The notes under the pieces were generated by a model, which worked only from the letters and a program-made list of their open reading frames with translations, searched no databases and was not told the DNA's origin. A stretch of DNA of 64,000 bases, from positions 44,708,094 through 44,772,093 of the forward strand of contig CM067306.1 in assembly GCA_034231615.1 (NCBI GenBank). The letters are read 5' to 3'. Origin of the DNA: Meghimatium bilineatum (lineage: Eukaryota; Mollusca; Gastropoda; Stylommatophora; Philomycidae). The number at the start of each line of letters is the position of its first letter. Position 1 is the first letter of the stretch. Positions 27,501 to 40,804 of the stretch are shown here, one piece after another. The position numbers and the translations under genes were made by a program.

Positions 27501-28493
27501 TTTGTACTGCAGCTTAATACGTCAGAACACTGGCGTATTACACAAAAAAGTGGGTGTATTGCAGTTTAGTACGCCAAAACTCGTTGTATTCTGGGATATT
27601 ACTCACAAATTCATTGTACTGAAGCTTACTACACTAGAATTGAGTGTATTCTGGCCTATAACACATGATTTCGTTGTATGGCACCTTAATACTGCAGATC
27701 ACTGGCGTATTAAACACGTATTGGGTGTATTGCAGTTTAGTACGCCAAAACTCGTTGTATTCTGGGATATTACTCACAGATTCATTGTACTGAAGCTTAC
27801 TACACTAGAATTGAGTGTATTCTGGCCTATTACACATGATTTCGTTGTATTGCAGCTTAATACGTCAGAACACTGGTGTATCACATACGAATTGGGTGTA
27901 TTGCAGTTTTGTACGCAAAAACTGGTTGTATTCTGGCACATTACTCACAATTTCATTGTACTGAAGCTTACTACACTAGAACTAGTGGATTCTGGTCCAT
28001 TACACATGATTTCGTTGTATTGCAGCTTAATACTTCAGAACACTGGCGTATTAAACACGAATTTGGAGTATTGCAGTTTAGTACACCAAAACTCGTTGTA
28101 TTCTGGCATATTAATCACAAATTCATTGCACTGAAGCTTACTACACTAGAATTGAGTGTATACTGGCCTATTGCACATGATTTCGTTGTACTGCAGCTTA
28201 ATACGTCAGAACACTGGCGTATTACACAAGAATTGGGTGTATTGCAGTTTAGTACCCCAAAACTCGTTGTAATCTGGGATATTACTCACAAATTCATTGT
28301 ACAGAAGCTTACTACACTAGAATTGAGTGTATTCTAGCATATTACACATGATTTCGTTGTAGTGCAGCTTAATACTTCAGAACTCTGGCATATTACACAT
28401 AAATTAGGTGTATTGCAGTTTCGTACGCTAAAACTCGTTGTATTCTGGCATATTACTCACAAATTTATTTTACTGAAGCTTACTACACTATAA
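24559..28493. repeat. 23-monomer HOR (3935 bp), paired with 40805-44568
   Basis: The order is C*-D-I-C-D-E-F-C-B-C-D-I-F-S-H'-CD-N-S-W-J-K-Y-H. The length is 23 x 171 + 2, explained by a 3-base insertion (gcagTAA, 26023-26025), a 1-base loss near 27040 (aaattcatgtattg), a 1-base gain near 27545 (acacaaaaaagtggg) and a 1-base loss near 27981 (agaactagtgg). The copy at 40805 shares all four and lacks one monomer. Confidence 0.88.
27975..27989. repeat. ctagaactagtggat indel variant (first of 13 copies)
   Basis: Where other monomers read ctagaattgagtgtattctgg, the K monomers read ctagaactagtggattctgg. Two substitutions and one deleted base fall within about eight positions and create a SpeI site (ACTAGT). 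Copies of ACTAGT start at 27981, 29348, 32939, 37043, 40292, 44056, 46107, 47986, 51062, 54139, 56874, 59438 and 63883. None occurs before 27.9 kb, so it is a lineage marker of the zone 2 and 3 HORs. Confidence 0.9.
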
Positions 28494-29860
28494 TTGAGTG
28501 TATTCTGGCCCCTTACACATGATTTCGTTGTATTGCACCTTAATACTGCAGAACACTGGCGTATTACACACAAATTGGGTGTATTGCAGTTTAGTACGCC
28601 AAAACTCGTTGTATTCGGGCATATTACTCACAAATTGGGTGTACTGAAGCTTACTACACTAGAATTGAGTGTATTCTGGCCTATTACACATGATTTCTTT
28701 GTATTGCAGCTTAATACGTCAGAACACTGGCGTATCACATACGAATTGGGTGTATTGCAGTTTAGTACGCCACAACTGGTTGTATTCTGGCATATTACTC
28801 ACAAATTCATTGTACTGAAGCTTACTACACTAGAATTGAGTATTTTCTGGCCTATTGCACATGATTTCGTTGTACTGCAGCTTAATACGTCAGAACACTG
28901 GCGTATTACACTCAAATTGGGTGTATTGCAGTTTAGTACGCCAAAACTCGTTGTATTCTGGCATATTAATCACAAATTCATTGTACTGAAGCTTACTACA
29001 CTAGAATTGAGTGCATTCTGGCCCCTTACACATGATTTCGTTGTATTGCACCTTAATACTGCAGAACACTGGCGTATTACACACAAATTGGGTGTATTGC
29101 AGTTTAGTACGCCAAAACTCGTTGTATTCTGGCATATTACTCACAAATTGGGTGTACTGAAGCTTACTACACTAGAATTGAGTGTATTCTGGCCTATTAC
29201 ACATGATTTCGTTGTATTGCAGCTTAATACGTCAGAACACTGGTGTATCACATACGAATTGGGTGTATTGCAGTTTTGTACGCAAAAACTGGTTGTATTC
29301 TGGCACATTACTCACAATTTCATTGTACTGAAGCTTACTACACTAGAACTAGTGGATTCTGGTCCATTACACATGATTTCGTTGTATTGCAGCTTAATAC
29401 TTCAGAACACTGGCGTATTAAACACGAATTTGGAGTATTGCAGTTTAGTACACCAAAACTCGTTGTATTCTGGCATATTAATCACAAATTCATTGCACTG
29501 AAGCTTACTACACTAGAATTGAGTGTATACTGGCCTATTGCACATGATTTCGTTGTACTGCAGCTTAATACGTCAGAACACTGGCGTATTACACAAGAAT
29601 TGGGTGTATTGCAGTTTAGTACCCCAAAACTCGTTGTAATCTGGGATATTACTCACAAATTCATTGTACAGAAGCTTACTACACTAGAATTGAGTGTATT
29701 CTAGCATATTACACATGATTTCGTTGTAGTGCAGCTTAATACTTCAGAACTCTGGCATATTACACATAAATTAGGTGTATTGCAGTTTCGTACGCTAAAA
29801 CTCGTTGTATTCTGGCATATTACTCACAAATTTATTTTACTGAAGCTTACTACACTATAA
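28494..29860. repeat. 8-monomer HOR (1367 bp), C*-D-I-C-J-K-Y-H
   Basis: This is a short HOR in which the C*-D-I-C start is joined directly to the J-K-Y-H end of the longer zone 2 units. The single missing base is the agaactagtgg deletion (29348). It looks like a deletion derivative of a 13-mer such as 31229-33451, with the D-E-N-S-W monomers lost by unequal exchange. Confidence 0.87.
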
Positions 29861-31228
29861 TTGAGTGTATTCTGGCCCCTTACACATGATTTCGTTGTAT
29901 TGCACCTTAATACTGCAGAACACTGGCGTATTACACACAAATTGGGTGTATTGCAGTTTAGTACGCCAAAACTCGTTGTATTCGGGCATATTACTCACAA
30001 ATTGGGTGTACTGAAGCTTACTACACTAGAATTGAGTGTATTCTGGCCTATTACACATGATTTCTTTGTATTGCAGCTTAATACGTCAGAACACTGGCGT
30101 ATCACATACGAATTGGGTGTATTGCAGTTTAGTACGCCACAACTGGTTGTATTCTGGCATATTACTCACAAATTCATTGTACTGAAGCTTACTACACTAG
30201 AATTGAGTATTTTCTGGCCTATTGCACATGATTTCGTTGTACTGCAGCTTAATACGTCAGAACACTGGCGTATTACACTCAAATTGGGTGTATTGCAGTT
30301 TAGTACGCCAAAACTCGTTGTATTCTGGCATATTAATCACAAATTCATTGTACTGAAGCTTACTACACTAGAATTGAGTGCATTCTGGCCCCTTACACAT
30401 GATTTCGTTGTATTGCACCTTAATACTGCAGAACACTGGCGTATTACACACAAATTGGGTGTATTGCAGTTTAGTACGCCAAAACTCGTTGTATTCTGGC
30501 ATATTACTCACAAATTGGGTGTACTGAAGCTTACTACACTAGAATTGAGTGTATTCTGGCCTATTACACATGATTTCTTTGTATTGCAGCTTAATACGTC
30601 AGAACACTGGCGTATCACATACGAATTGGGTGTATTGCAGTTTAGTACGCCACAACTGGTTGTATTCTGGCACATTACTCACAAATTCATTGTACTGAAG
30701 CTTACTACACTAGAATTGAGTGTATTCTGGTCCATTACACATGATTTCGTTGTATTGCAGCTTAATACTTCAGAACACTGGCGTATTAAACAAGAATTGG
30801 GAGTATTGCAGTTTAGTACGACAAAACTCGTTGTATTCTGGCACATTAATCACAAATTCATTGCAATGAAGCTTACTACACTAGAATTGAGTGCATACTG
30901 GCCTATTGCACATGATTTCGTTGTACTGCAGCTTAATACGTCAGAACACTGGCGTATTACACAAGAATTGTGTGTATTGCAGTTTAGTACCCCAAAACTC
31001 GTTGTAATCTGGGATATTACTCACAAATTCATTGTACAGAAGCTTACTACACTAGAATTGAGTGTATTCTAGCATATTACACATGATTTCGTTGTAGTGC
31101 AGCTTAATACTTCAGAACTCTGGCATATTACACATAAATTAGGTGTATTGCAGTTTCGTACGCTAAAACTCGTTGTATTCTGGCATATTACTCACAAATT
31201 TATTTTACTGAAGCTTACTACACTATAA
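29861..31228. repeat. 8-monomer HOR (1368 bp), C*-D-I-C-D-E-FY-H
   Basis: This unit recurs at 33965-35332 (offset 4104 = 24 monomers) with no amino-acid difference in the whole open frame of the two copies. Its seventh monomer is a hybrid of F at the start and Y at the end, including the rare aattgTgtg and gtaAtctgggat variants. Confidence 0.9.
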
Positions 31229-33451
31229 TTGAGTGTATTCTGGCCCCTTACACATGATTTCGTTGTATTGCACCTTAATACTGCAGAACACTGGCGTATT
31301 ACACACAAATTGGGTGTATTGCAGTTTAGTACGCCAAAACTCGTTGTATTCGGGCATATTACTCACAAATTGGGTGTACTGAAGCTTACTACACTAGAAT
31401 TGAGTGTATTCTGGCCTATTACACATGATTTCTTTGTATTGCAGCTTAATACGTCAGAACACTGGCGTATCACATACGAATTGGGTGTATTGCAGTTTAG
31501 TACGCCACAACTGGTTGTATTCTGGCATATTACTCACAAATTCATTGTACTGAAGCTTACTACACTAGAATTGAGTATTTTCTGGCCTATTGCACATGAT
31601 TTCGTTGTACTGCAGCTTAATACGTCAGAACACTGGCGTATTACACTCAAATTGGGTGTATTGCAGTTTAGTACGCCAAAACTCGTTGTATTCTGGCATA
31701 TTAATCACAAATTCATTGTACTGAAGCTTACTACACTAGAATTGAGTGCATTCTGGCCCCTTACACATGATTTCGTTGTATTGCACCTTAATACTGCAGA
31801 ACACTGGCGTATTACACACAAATTGGGTGTATTGCAGTTTAGTACGCCAAAACTCGTTGTATTCTGGCATATTACTCACAAATTGGGTGTACTGAAGCTT
31901 ACTACACTAGAATTGAGTGTATTCTGGCCTATTACACATGATTTCTTTGTATTGCAGCTTAATACGTCAGAACACTGGCGTATCACATACGAATTGGGTG
32001 TATTGCAGTTTAGTACGCCACAACTGGTTGTATTCTGGCACATTACTCACAAATTCATTGTACTGAAGCTTACTACACTAGAATTGAGTGTATTCTGGTC
32101 CATTACACATGATTTCGTTGTATTGCAGCTTAATACTTCAGAACACTGGCGTATTAAACAAGAATTGGGAGTATTGCAGTTTAGTACGACAAAACTCGTT
32201 GTATTCTGGCACATTAATCACAAATTCATTGCAATGAAGCTTACTACACTAGAATTGAATATTTTCTGGCCTATTGCACATGATTTCGTTGTACTGCAGC
32301 TTAATACGTCAGAACACTGGCGTATTACACACAAATTGGGTGTATTGCAGTTTAGTACGCCAAACCTCGTTGTATTCTGGCATATTACTCACAAATTGGG
32401 TGTACTGAAGCTTACTACACTAGAATTTAGTGTATTCTGGCCTATTGCACATGATTCCTTTGTACTGCAGCTTAATACGTCAGAACACTGGCGTATTACA
32501 CAAAAAAGTGGGTGTATTGCAGTTTAGTACGCCAAAACTCGTTGTATTCTGGGATATTACTCACAAATTCATTGTACTGAAGCTTACTACACTAGAATTG
32601 AGTGTATTCTGGCCTATAACACATGATTTCGTTGTATGGCACCTTAATACTGCAGATCACTGGCGTATTAAACACGTATTGGGTGTATTGCAGTTTAGTA
32701 CGCCAAAACTCGTTGTATTCTGGGATATTACTCACAGATTCATTGTACTGAAGCTTACTACACTAGAATTGAGTGTATTCTGGCCTATTACACATGATTT
32801 CGTTGTATTGCAGCTTAATACGTCAGAACACTGGTGTATCACATACGAATTGGGTGTATTGCAGTTTTGTACGCAAAAACTGGTTGTATTCTGGCACATT
32901 ACTCACAATTTCATTGTACTGAAGCTTACTACACTAGAACTAGTGGATTCTGGTCCATTACACATGATTTCGTTGTATTGCAGCTTAATACTTCAGAACA
33001 CTGGCGTATTAAACACGAATTTGGAGTATTGCAGTTTAGTACACCAAAACTCGTTGTATTCTGGCATATTAATCACAAATTCATTGCACTGAAGCTTACT
33101 ACACTAGAATTGAGTGTATACTGGCCTATTGCACATGATTTCGTTGTACTGCAGCTTAATACGTCAGAACACTGGCGTATTACACAAGAATTGGGTGTAT
33201 TGCAGTTTAGTACCCCAAAACTCGTTGTAATCTGGGATATTACTCACAAATTCATTGTACAGAAGCTTACTACACTAGAATTGAGTGTATTCTAGCATAT
33301 TACACATGATTTCGTTGTAGTGCAGCTTAATACTTCAGAACTCTGGCATATTACACATAAATTAGGTGTATTGCAGTTTCGTACGCTAAAACTCGTTGTA
33401 TTCTGGCATATTACTCACAAATTTATTTTACTGAAGCTTACTACACTATAA
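31229..33451. repeat. 13-monomer HOR (2223 bp), first of three copies
   Basis: The order is C*-D-I-C-D-E-N-S-W-J-K-Y-H. A one-base gain (acacaaaaaagtggg, near 32503) and a one-base loss (agaactagtgg, 32939) cancel, so the length is exactly 13 x 171 although the frame is shifted between them. The unit recurs at 35333-37555 and as the last 13 monomers of 37556-40804 (about 38582-40804). Confidence 0.9.
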
Positions 33452-35332
33452 TTGAGTGTATTCTGGCCCCTTACACATGATTTCGTTGTATTGCACCTTA
33501 ATACTGCAGAACACTGGCGTATTACACACAAATTGGGTGTATTGCAGTTTAGTACGCCAAAACTCGTTGTATTCGGGCATATTACTCACAAATTGGGTGT
33601 ACTGAAGCTTACTACACTAGAATTGAGTGTATTCTGGCCTATTACACATGATTTCTTTGTATTGCAGCTTAATACGTCAGAACACTGGCGTATCACATAC
33701 GAATTGGGTGTATTGCAGTTTAGTACGCCACAACTGGTTGTATTCTGGCATATTACTCACAAATTCATTGTACTGAAGCTTACTACACTAGAATTGAGTA
33801 TTTTCTGGCCTATTGCACATGATTTCGTTGTACTGCAGCTTAATACGTCAGAACACTGGCGTATTACACTCAAATTGGGTGTATTGCAGTTTAGTACGCC
33901 AAAACTCGTTGTATTCTGGCATATTAATCACAAATTCATTGTACTGAAGCTTACTACACTATAATTGAGTGTATTCTGGCCCCTTACACATGATTTCGTT
34001 GTATTGCACCTTAATACTGCAGAACACTGGCGTATTACACACAAATTGGGTGTATTGCAGTTTAGTACGCCAAAACTCGTTGTATTCGGGCATATTACTC
34101 ACAAATTGGGTGTACTGAAGCTTACTACACTAGAATTGAGTGTATTCTGGCCTATTACACATGATTTCTTTGTATTGCAGCTTAATACGTCAGAACACTG
34201 GCGTATCACATACGAATTGGGTGTATTGCAGTTTAGTACGCCACAACTGGTTGTATTCTGGCATATTACTCACAAATTCATTGTACTGAAGCTTACTACA
34301 CTAGAATTGAGTATTTTCTGGCCTATTGCACATGATTTCGTTGTACTGCAGCTTAATACGTCAGAACACTGGCGTATTACACTCAAATTGGGTGTATTGC
34401 AGTTTAGTACGCCAAAACTCGTTGTATTCTGGCATATTAATCACAAATTCATTGTACTGAAGCTTACTACACTAGAATTGAGTGCATTCTGGCCCCTTAC
34501 ACATGATTTCGTTGTATTGCACCTTAATACTGCAGAACACTGGCGTATTACACACAAATTGGGTGTATTGCAGTTTAGTACGCCAAAACTCGTTGTATTC
34601 TGGCATATTACTCACAAATTGGGTGTACTGAAGCTTACTACACTAGAATTGAGTGTATTCTGGCCTATTACACATGATTTCTTTGTATTGCAGCTTAATA
34701 CGTCAGAACACTGGCGTATCACATACGAATTGGGTGTATTGCAGTTTAGTACGCCACAACTGGTTGTATTCTGGCACATTACTCACAAATTCATTGTACT
34801 GAAGCTTACTACACTAGAATTGAGTGTATTCTGGTCCATTACACATGATTTCGTTGTATTGCAGCTTAATACTTCAGAACACTGGCGTATTAAACAAGAA
34901 TTGGGAGTATTGCAGTTTAGTACGACAAAACTCGTTGTATTCTGGCACATTAATCACAAATTCATTGCAATGAAGCTTACTACACTAGAATTGAGTGCAT
35001 ACTGGCCTATTGCACATGATTTCGTTGTACTGCAGCTTAATACGTCAGAACACTGGCGTATTACACAAGAATTGTGTGTATTGCAGTTTAGTACCCCAAA
35101 ACTCGTTGTAATCTGGGATATTACTCACAAATTCATTGTACAGAAGCTTACTACACTAGAATTGAGTGTATTCTAGCATATTACACATGATTTCGTTGTA
35201 GTGCAGCTTAATACTTCAGAACTCTGGCATATTACACATAAATTAGGTGTATTGCAGTTTCGTACGCTAAAACTCGTTGTATTCTGGCATATTACTCACA
35301 AATTTATTTTACTGAAGCTTACTACACTATAA
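33452..35332. repeat. Truncated 3-mer (513 bp) followed by the 8-mer HOR
   Basis: 33452-33964 holds only C*-D-I. The I monomer ends with actaTAA and the next base begins a new C*. The third monomer has aaattcattgtactg before the TAA, not the marker's aaatttattttactg, so the exchange point lies within the shared tgaagcttactacacta segment just before 33962. 33965-35332 then repeats 29861-31228. Confidence 0.9.
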
Positions 35333-37555
35333 TTGAGTGTATTCTGGCCCCTTACACATGATTTCGTTGTATTGCACCTTAATACTGCAGAACACTGGCG
35401 TATTACACACAAATTGGGTGTATTGCAGTTTAGTACGCCAAAACTCGTTGTATTCGGGCATATTACTCACAAATTGGGTGTACTGAAGCTTACTACACTA
35501 GAATTGAGTGTATTCTGGCCTATTACACATGATTTCTTTGTATTGCAGCTTAATACGTCAGAACACTGGCGTATCACATACGAATTGGGTGTATTGCAGT
35601 TTAGTACGCCACAACTGGTTGTATTCTGGCATATTACTCACAAATTCATTGTACTGAAGCTTACTACACTAGAATTGAGTATTTTCTGGCCTATTGCACA
35701 TGATTTCGTTGTACTGCAGCTTAATACGTCAGAACACTGGCGTATTACACTCAAATTGGGTGTATTGCAGTTTAGTACGCCAAAACTCGTTGTATTCTGG
35801 CATATTAATCACAAATTCATTGTACTGAAGCTTACTACACTAGAATTGAGTGCATTCTGGCCCCTTACACATGATTTCGTTGTATTGCACCTTAATACTG
35901 CAGAACACTGGCGTATTACACACAAATTGGGTGTATTGCAGTTTAGTACGCCAAAACTCGTTGTATTCTGGCATATTACTCACAAATTGGGTGTACTGAA
36001 GCTTACTACACTAGAATTGAGTGTATTCTGGCCTATTACACATGATTTCTTTGTATTGCAGCTTAATACGTCAGAACACTGGCGTATCACATACGAATTG
36101 GGTGTATTGCAGTTTAGTACGCCACAACTGGTTGTATTCTGGCACATTACTCACAAATTCATTGTACTGAAGCTTACTACACTAGAATTGAGTGTATTCT
36201 GGTCCATTACACATGATTTCGTTGTATTGCAGCTTAATACTTCAGAACACTGGCGTATTAAACAAGAATTGGGAGTATTGCAGTTTAGTACGACAAAACT
36301 CGTTGTATTCTGGCACATTAATCACAAATTCATTGCAATGAAGCTTACTACACTAGAATTGAATATTTTCTGGCCTATTGCACATGATTTCGTTGTACTG
36401 CAGCTTAATACGTCAGAACACTGGCGTATTACACACAAATTGGGTGTATTGCAGTTTAGTACGCCAAACCTCGTTGTATTCTGGCATATTACTCACAAAT
36501 TGGGTGTACTGAAGCTTACTACACTAGAATTTAGTGTATTCTGGCCTATTGCACATGATTCCTTTGTACTGCAGCTTAATACGTCAGAACACTGGCGTAT
36601 TACACAAAAAAGTGGGTGTATTGCAGTTTAGTACGCCAAAACTCGTTGTATTCTGGGATATTACTCACAAATTCATTGTACTGAAGCTTACTACACTAGA
36701 ATTGAGTGTATTCTGGCCTATAACACATGATTTCGTTGTATGGCACCTTAATACTGCAGATCACTGGCGTATTAAACACGTATTGGGTGTATTGCAGTTT
36801 AGTACGCCAAAACTCGTTGTATTCTGGGATATTACTCACAGATTCATTGTACTGAAGCTTACTACACTAGAATTGAGTGTATTCTGGCCTATTACACATG
36901 ATTTCGTTGTATTGCAGCTTAATACGTCAGAACACTGGTGTATCACATACGAATTGGGTGTATTGCAGTTTTGTACGCAAAAACTGGTTGTATTCTGGCA
37001 CATTACTCACAATTTCATTGTACTGAAGCTTACTACACTAGAACTAGTGGATTCTGGTCCATTACACATGATTTCGTTGTATTGCAGCTTAATACTTCAG
37101 AACACTGGCGTATTAAACACGAATTTGGAGTATTGCAGTTTAGTACACCAAAACTCGTTGTATTCTGGCATATTAATCACAAATTCATTGCACTGAAGCT
37201 TACTACACTAGAATTGAGTGTATACTGGCCTATTGCACATGATTTCGTTGTACTGCAGCTTAATACGTCAGAACACTGGCGTATTACACAAGAATTGGGT
37301 GTATTGCAGTTTAGTACCCCAAAACTCGTTGTAATCTGGGATATTACTCACAAATTCATTGTACAGAAGCTTACTACACTAGAATTGAGTGTATTCTAGC
37401 ATATTACACATGATTTCGTTGTAGTGCAGCTTAATACTTCAGAACTCTGGCATATTACACATAAATTAGGTGTATTGCAGTTTCGTACGCTAAAACTCGT
37501 TGTATTCTGGCATATTACTCACAAATTTATTTTACTGAAGCTTACTACACTATAA
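35333..37555. repeat. 13-monomer HOR (2223 bp), second copy
   Basis: This block repeats 31229-33451 at an offset of 4104 bp. The order, the +1 indel (near 36607) and the -1 indel (37043) are the same. Together with the preceding 8-mer it makes a 21-monomer block (29861-33451 and 33965-37555) that was duplicated as a whole. Confidence 0.9.
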
Positions 37556-40500
37556 TTGAGTGTATTCTGGCCCCTTACACATGATTTCGTTGTATTGCAC
37601 CTTAATACTGCAGAACACTGGCGTATTACACACAAATTGGGTGTATTGCAGTTTAGTACGCCAAAACTCGTTGTATTCGGGCATATTACTCACAAATTGG
37701 GTGTACTGAAGCTTACTACACTAGAATTGAGTGTATTCTGGCCTATTACACATGATTTCTTTGTATTGCAGCTTAATACGTCAGAACACTGGCGTATCAC
37801 ATACGAATTGGGTGTATTGCAGTTTAGTACGCCACAACTGGTTGTATTCTGGCATATTACTCACAAATTCATTGTACTGAAGCTTACTACACTAGAATTG
37901 AGTATTTTCTGGCCTATTGCACATGATTTCGTTGTACTGCAGCTTAATACGTCAGAACACTGGCGTATTACACTCAAATTGGGTGTATTGCAGTTTAGTA
38001 CGCCAAAACTCGTTGTATTCTGGCATATTAATCACAAATTCATTGTACTGAAGCTTACTACACTAGAATTGAGTGCATTCTGGCCCCTTACACATGATTT
38101 CGTTGTATTGCACCTTAATACTGCAGAACACTGGCGTATTACACACAAATTGGGTGTATTGCAGTTTAGTACGCCAAAACTCGTTGTATTCTGGCATATT
38201 ACTCACAAATTGGGTGTACTGAAGCTTACTACACTAGAATTGAGTGTATTCTGGCCTATTACACATGATTTCTTTGTATTGCAGCTTAATACGTCAGAAC
38301 ACTGGCGTATCACATACGAATTGGGTGTATTGCAGTTTAGTACGCCACAACTGGTTGTATTCTGGCACATTACTCACAAATTCATTGTACTGAAGCTTAC
38401 TACACTAGAATTGAGTGTATTCTGGTCCATTACACATGATTTCGTTGTATTGCAGCTTAATACTTCAGAACACTGGCGTATTAAACAAGAATTGGGAGTA
38501 TTGCAGTTTAGTACGACAAAACTCGTTGTATTCTGGCACATTAATCACAAATTCATTGCAATGAAGCTTACTACACTAGAATTGAGTGCATACTGGCCTA
38601 TTGCACATGATTTCGTTGTATTGCACCTTAATACTGCAGAACACTGGCGTATTACACACAAATTGGGTGTATTGCAGTTTAGTACGCCAAAACTCGTTGT
38701 ATTCGGGCATATTACTCACAAATTGGGTGTACTGAAGCTTACTACACTAGAATTGAGTGTATTCTGGCCTATTACACATGATTTCTTTGTATTGCAGCTT
38801 AATACGTCAGAACACTGGCGTATCACATACGAATTGGGTGTATTGCAGTTTAGTACGCCACAACTGGTTGTATTCTGGCATATTACTCACAAATTCATTG
38901 TACTGAAGCTTACTACACTAGAATTGAGTATTTTCTGGCCTATTGCACATGATTTCGTTGTACTGCAGCTTAATACGTCAGAACACTGGCGTATTACACT
39001 CAAATTGGGTGTATTGCAGTTTAGTACGCCAAAACTCGTTGTATTCTGGCATATTAATCACAAATTCATTGTACTGAAGCTTACTACACTAGAATTGAGT
39101 GCATTCTGGCCCCTTACACATGATTTCGTTGTATTGCACCTTAATACTGCAGAACACTGGCGTATTACACACAAATTGGGTGTATTGCAGTTTAGTACGC
39201 CAAAACTCGTTGTATTCTGGCATATTACTCACAAATTGGGTGTACTGAAGCTTACTACACTAGAATTGAGTGTATTCTGGCCTATTACACATGATTTCTT
39301 TGTATTGCAGCTTAATACGTCAGAACACTGGCGTATCACATACGAATTGGGTGTATTGCAGTTTAGTACGCCACAACTGGTTGTATTCTGGCACATTACT
39401 CACAAATTCATTGTACTGAAGCTTACTACACTAGAATTGAGTGTATTCTGGTCCATTACACATGATTTCGTTGTATTGCAGCTTAATACTTCAGAACACT
39501 GGCGTATTAAACAAGAATTGGGAGTATTGCAGTTTAGTACGACAAAACTCGTTGTATTCTGGCACATTAATCACAAATTCATTGCAATGAAGCTTACTAC
39601 ACTAGAATTGAATATTTTCTGGCCTATTGCACATGATTTCGTTGTACTGCAGCTTAATACGTCAGAACACTGGCGTATTACACACAAATTGGGTGTATTG
39701 CAGTTTAGTACGCCAAACCTCGTTGTATTCTGGCATATTACTCACAAATTGGGTGTACTGAAGCTTACTACACTAGAATTTAGTGTATTCTGGCCTATTG
39801 CACATGATTCCTTTGTACTGCAGCTTAATACGTCAGAACACTGGCGTATTACACAAAAAAGTGGGTGTATTGCAGTTTAGTACGCCAAAACTCGTTGTAT
39901 TCTGGGATATTACTCACAAATTCATTGTACTGAAGCTTACTACACTAGAATTGAGTGTATTCTGGCCTATAACACATGATTTCGTTGTATGGCACCTTAA
40001 TACTGCAGATCACTGGCGTATTAAACACGTATTGGGTGTATTGCAGTTTAGTACGCCAAAACTCGTTGTATTCTGGGATATTACTCACAGATTCATTGTA
40101 CTGAAGCTTACTACACTAGAATTGAGTGTATTCTGGCCTATTACACATGATTTCGTTGTATTGCAGCTTAATACGTCAGAACACTGGTGTATCACATACG
40201 AATTGGGTGTATTGCAGTTTTGTACGCAAAAACTGGTTGTATTCTGGCACATTACTCACAATTTCATTGTACTGAAGCTTACTACACTAGAACTAGTGGA
40301 TTCTGGTCCATTACACATGATTTCGTTGTATTGCAGCTTAATACTTCAGAACACTGGCGTATTAAACACGAATTTGGAGTATTGCAGTTTAGTACACCAA
40401 AACTCGTTGTATTCTGGCATATTAATCACAAATTCATTGCACTGAAGCTTACTACACTAGAATTGAGTGTATACTGGCCTATTGCACATGATTTCGTTGT

Positions 40501-40804
40501 ACTGCAGCTTAATACGTCAGAACACTGGCGTATTACACAAGAATTGGGTGTATTGCAGTTTAGTACCCCAAAACTCGTTGTAATCTGGGATATTACTCAC
40601 AAATTCATTGTACAGAAGCTTACTACACTAGAATTGAGTGTATTCTAGCATATTACACATGATTTCGTTGTAGTGCAGCTTAATACTTCAGAACTCTGGC
40701 ATATTACACATAAATTAGGTGTATTGCAGTTTCGTACGCTAAAACTCGTTGTATTCTGGCATATTACTCACAAATTTATTTTACTGAAGCTTACTACACT
40801 ATAA
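37556..40804. repeat. 19-monomer HOR (3249 bp = 6 + 13)
   Basis: The order is C*-D-I-C-D-E, then a hybrid F/C* monomer that begins AYWPIAHDF and continues VVLHLNTAEHW, then D-I-C-D-E-N-S-W-J-K-Y-H. The hybrid near 38582-38640 shows that a six-monomer HOR start was spliced onto a 13-mer by an exchange inside the shared cacatgatttcgttgta segment. The final 13 monomers match 31229-33451 and 35333-37555. Confidence 0.88.

Noticed and set aside
27975..27989. Cloning-vector polylinker contamination (ctagaactagtggat equals part of a common XbaI-SpeI-BamHI linker)
   Set aside because: The 15-base match is surrounded by normal monomer sequence in correct register, derives from the local sequence by three small changes, and occurs in 13 copies spread over 36 kb. 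It is coincidence.
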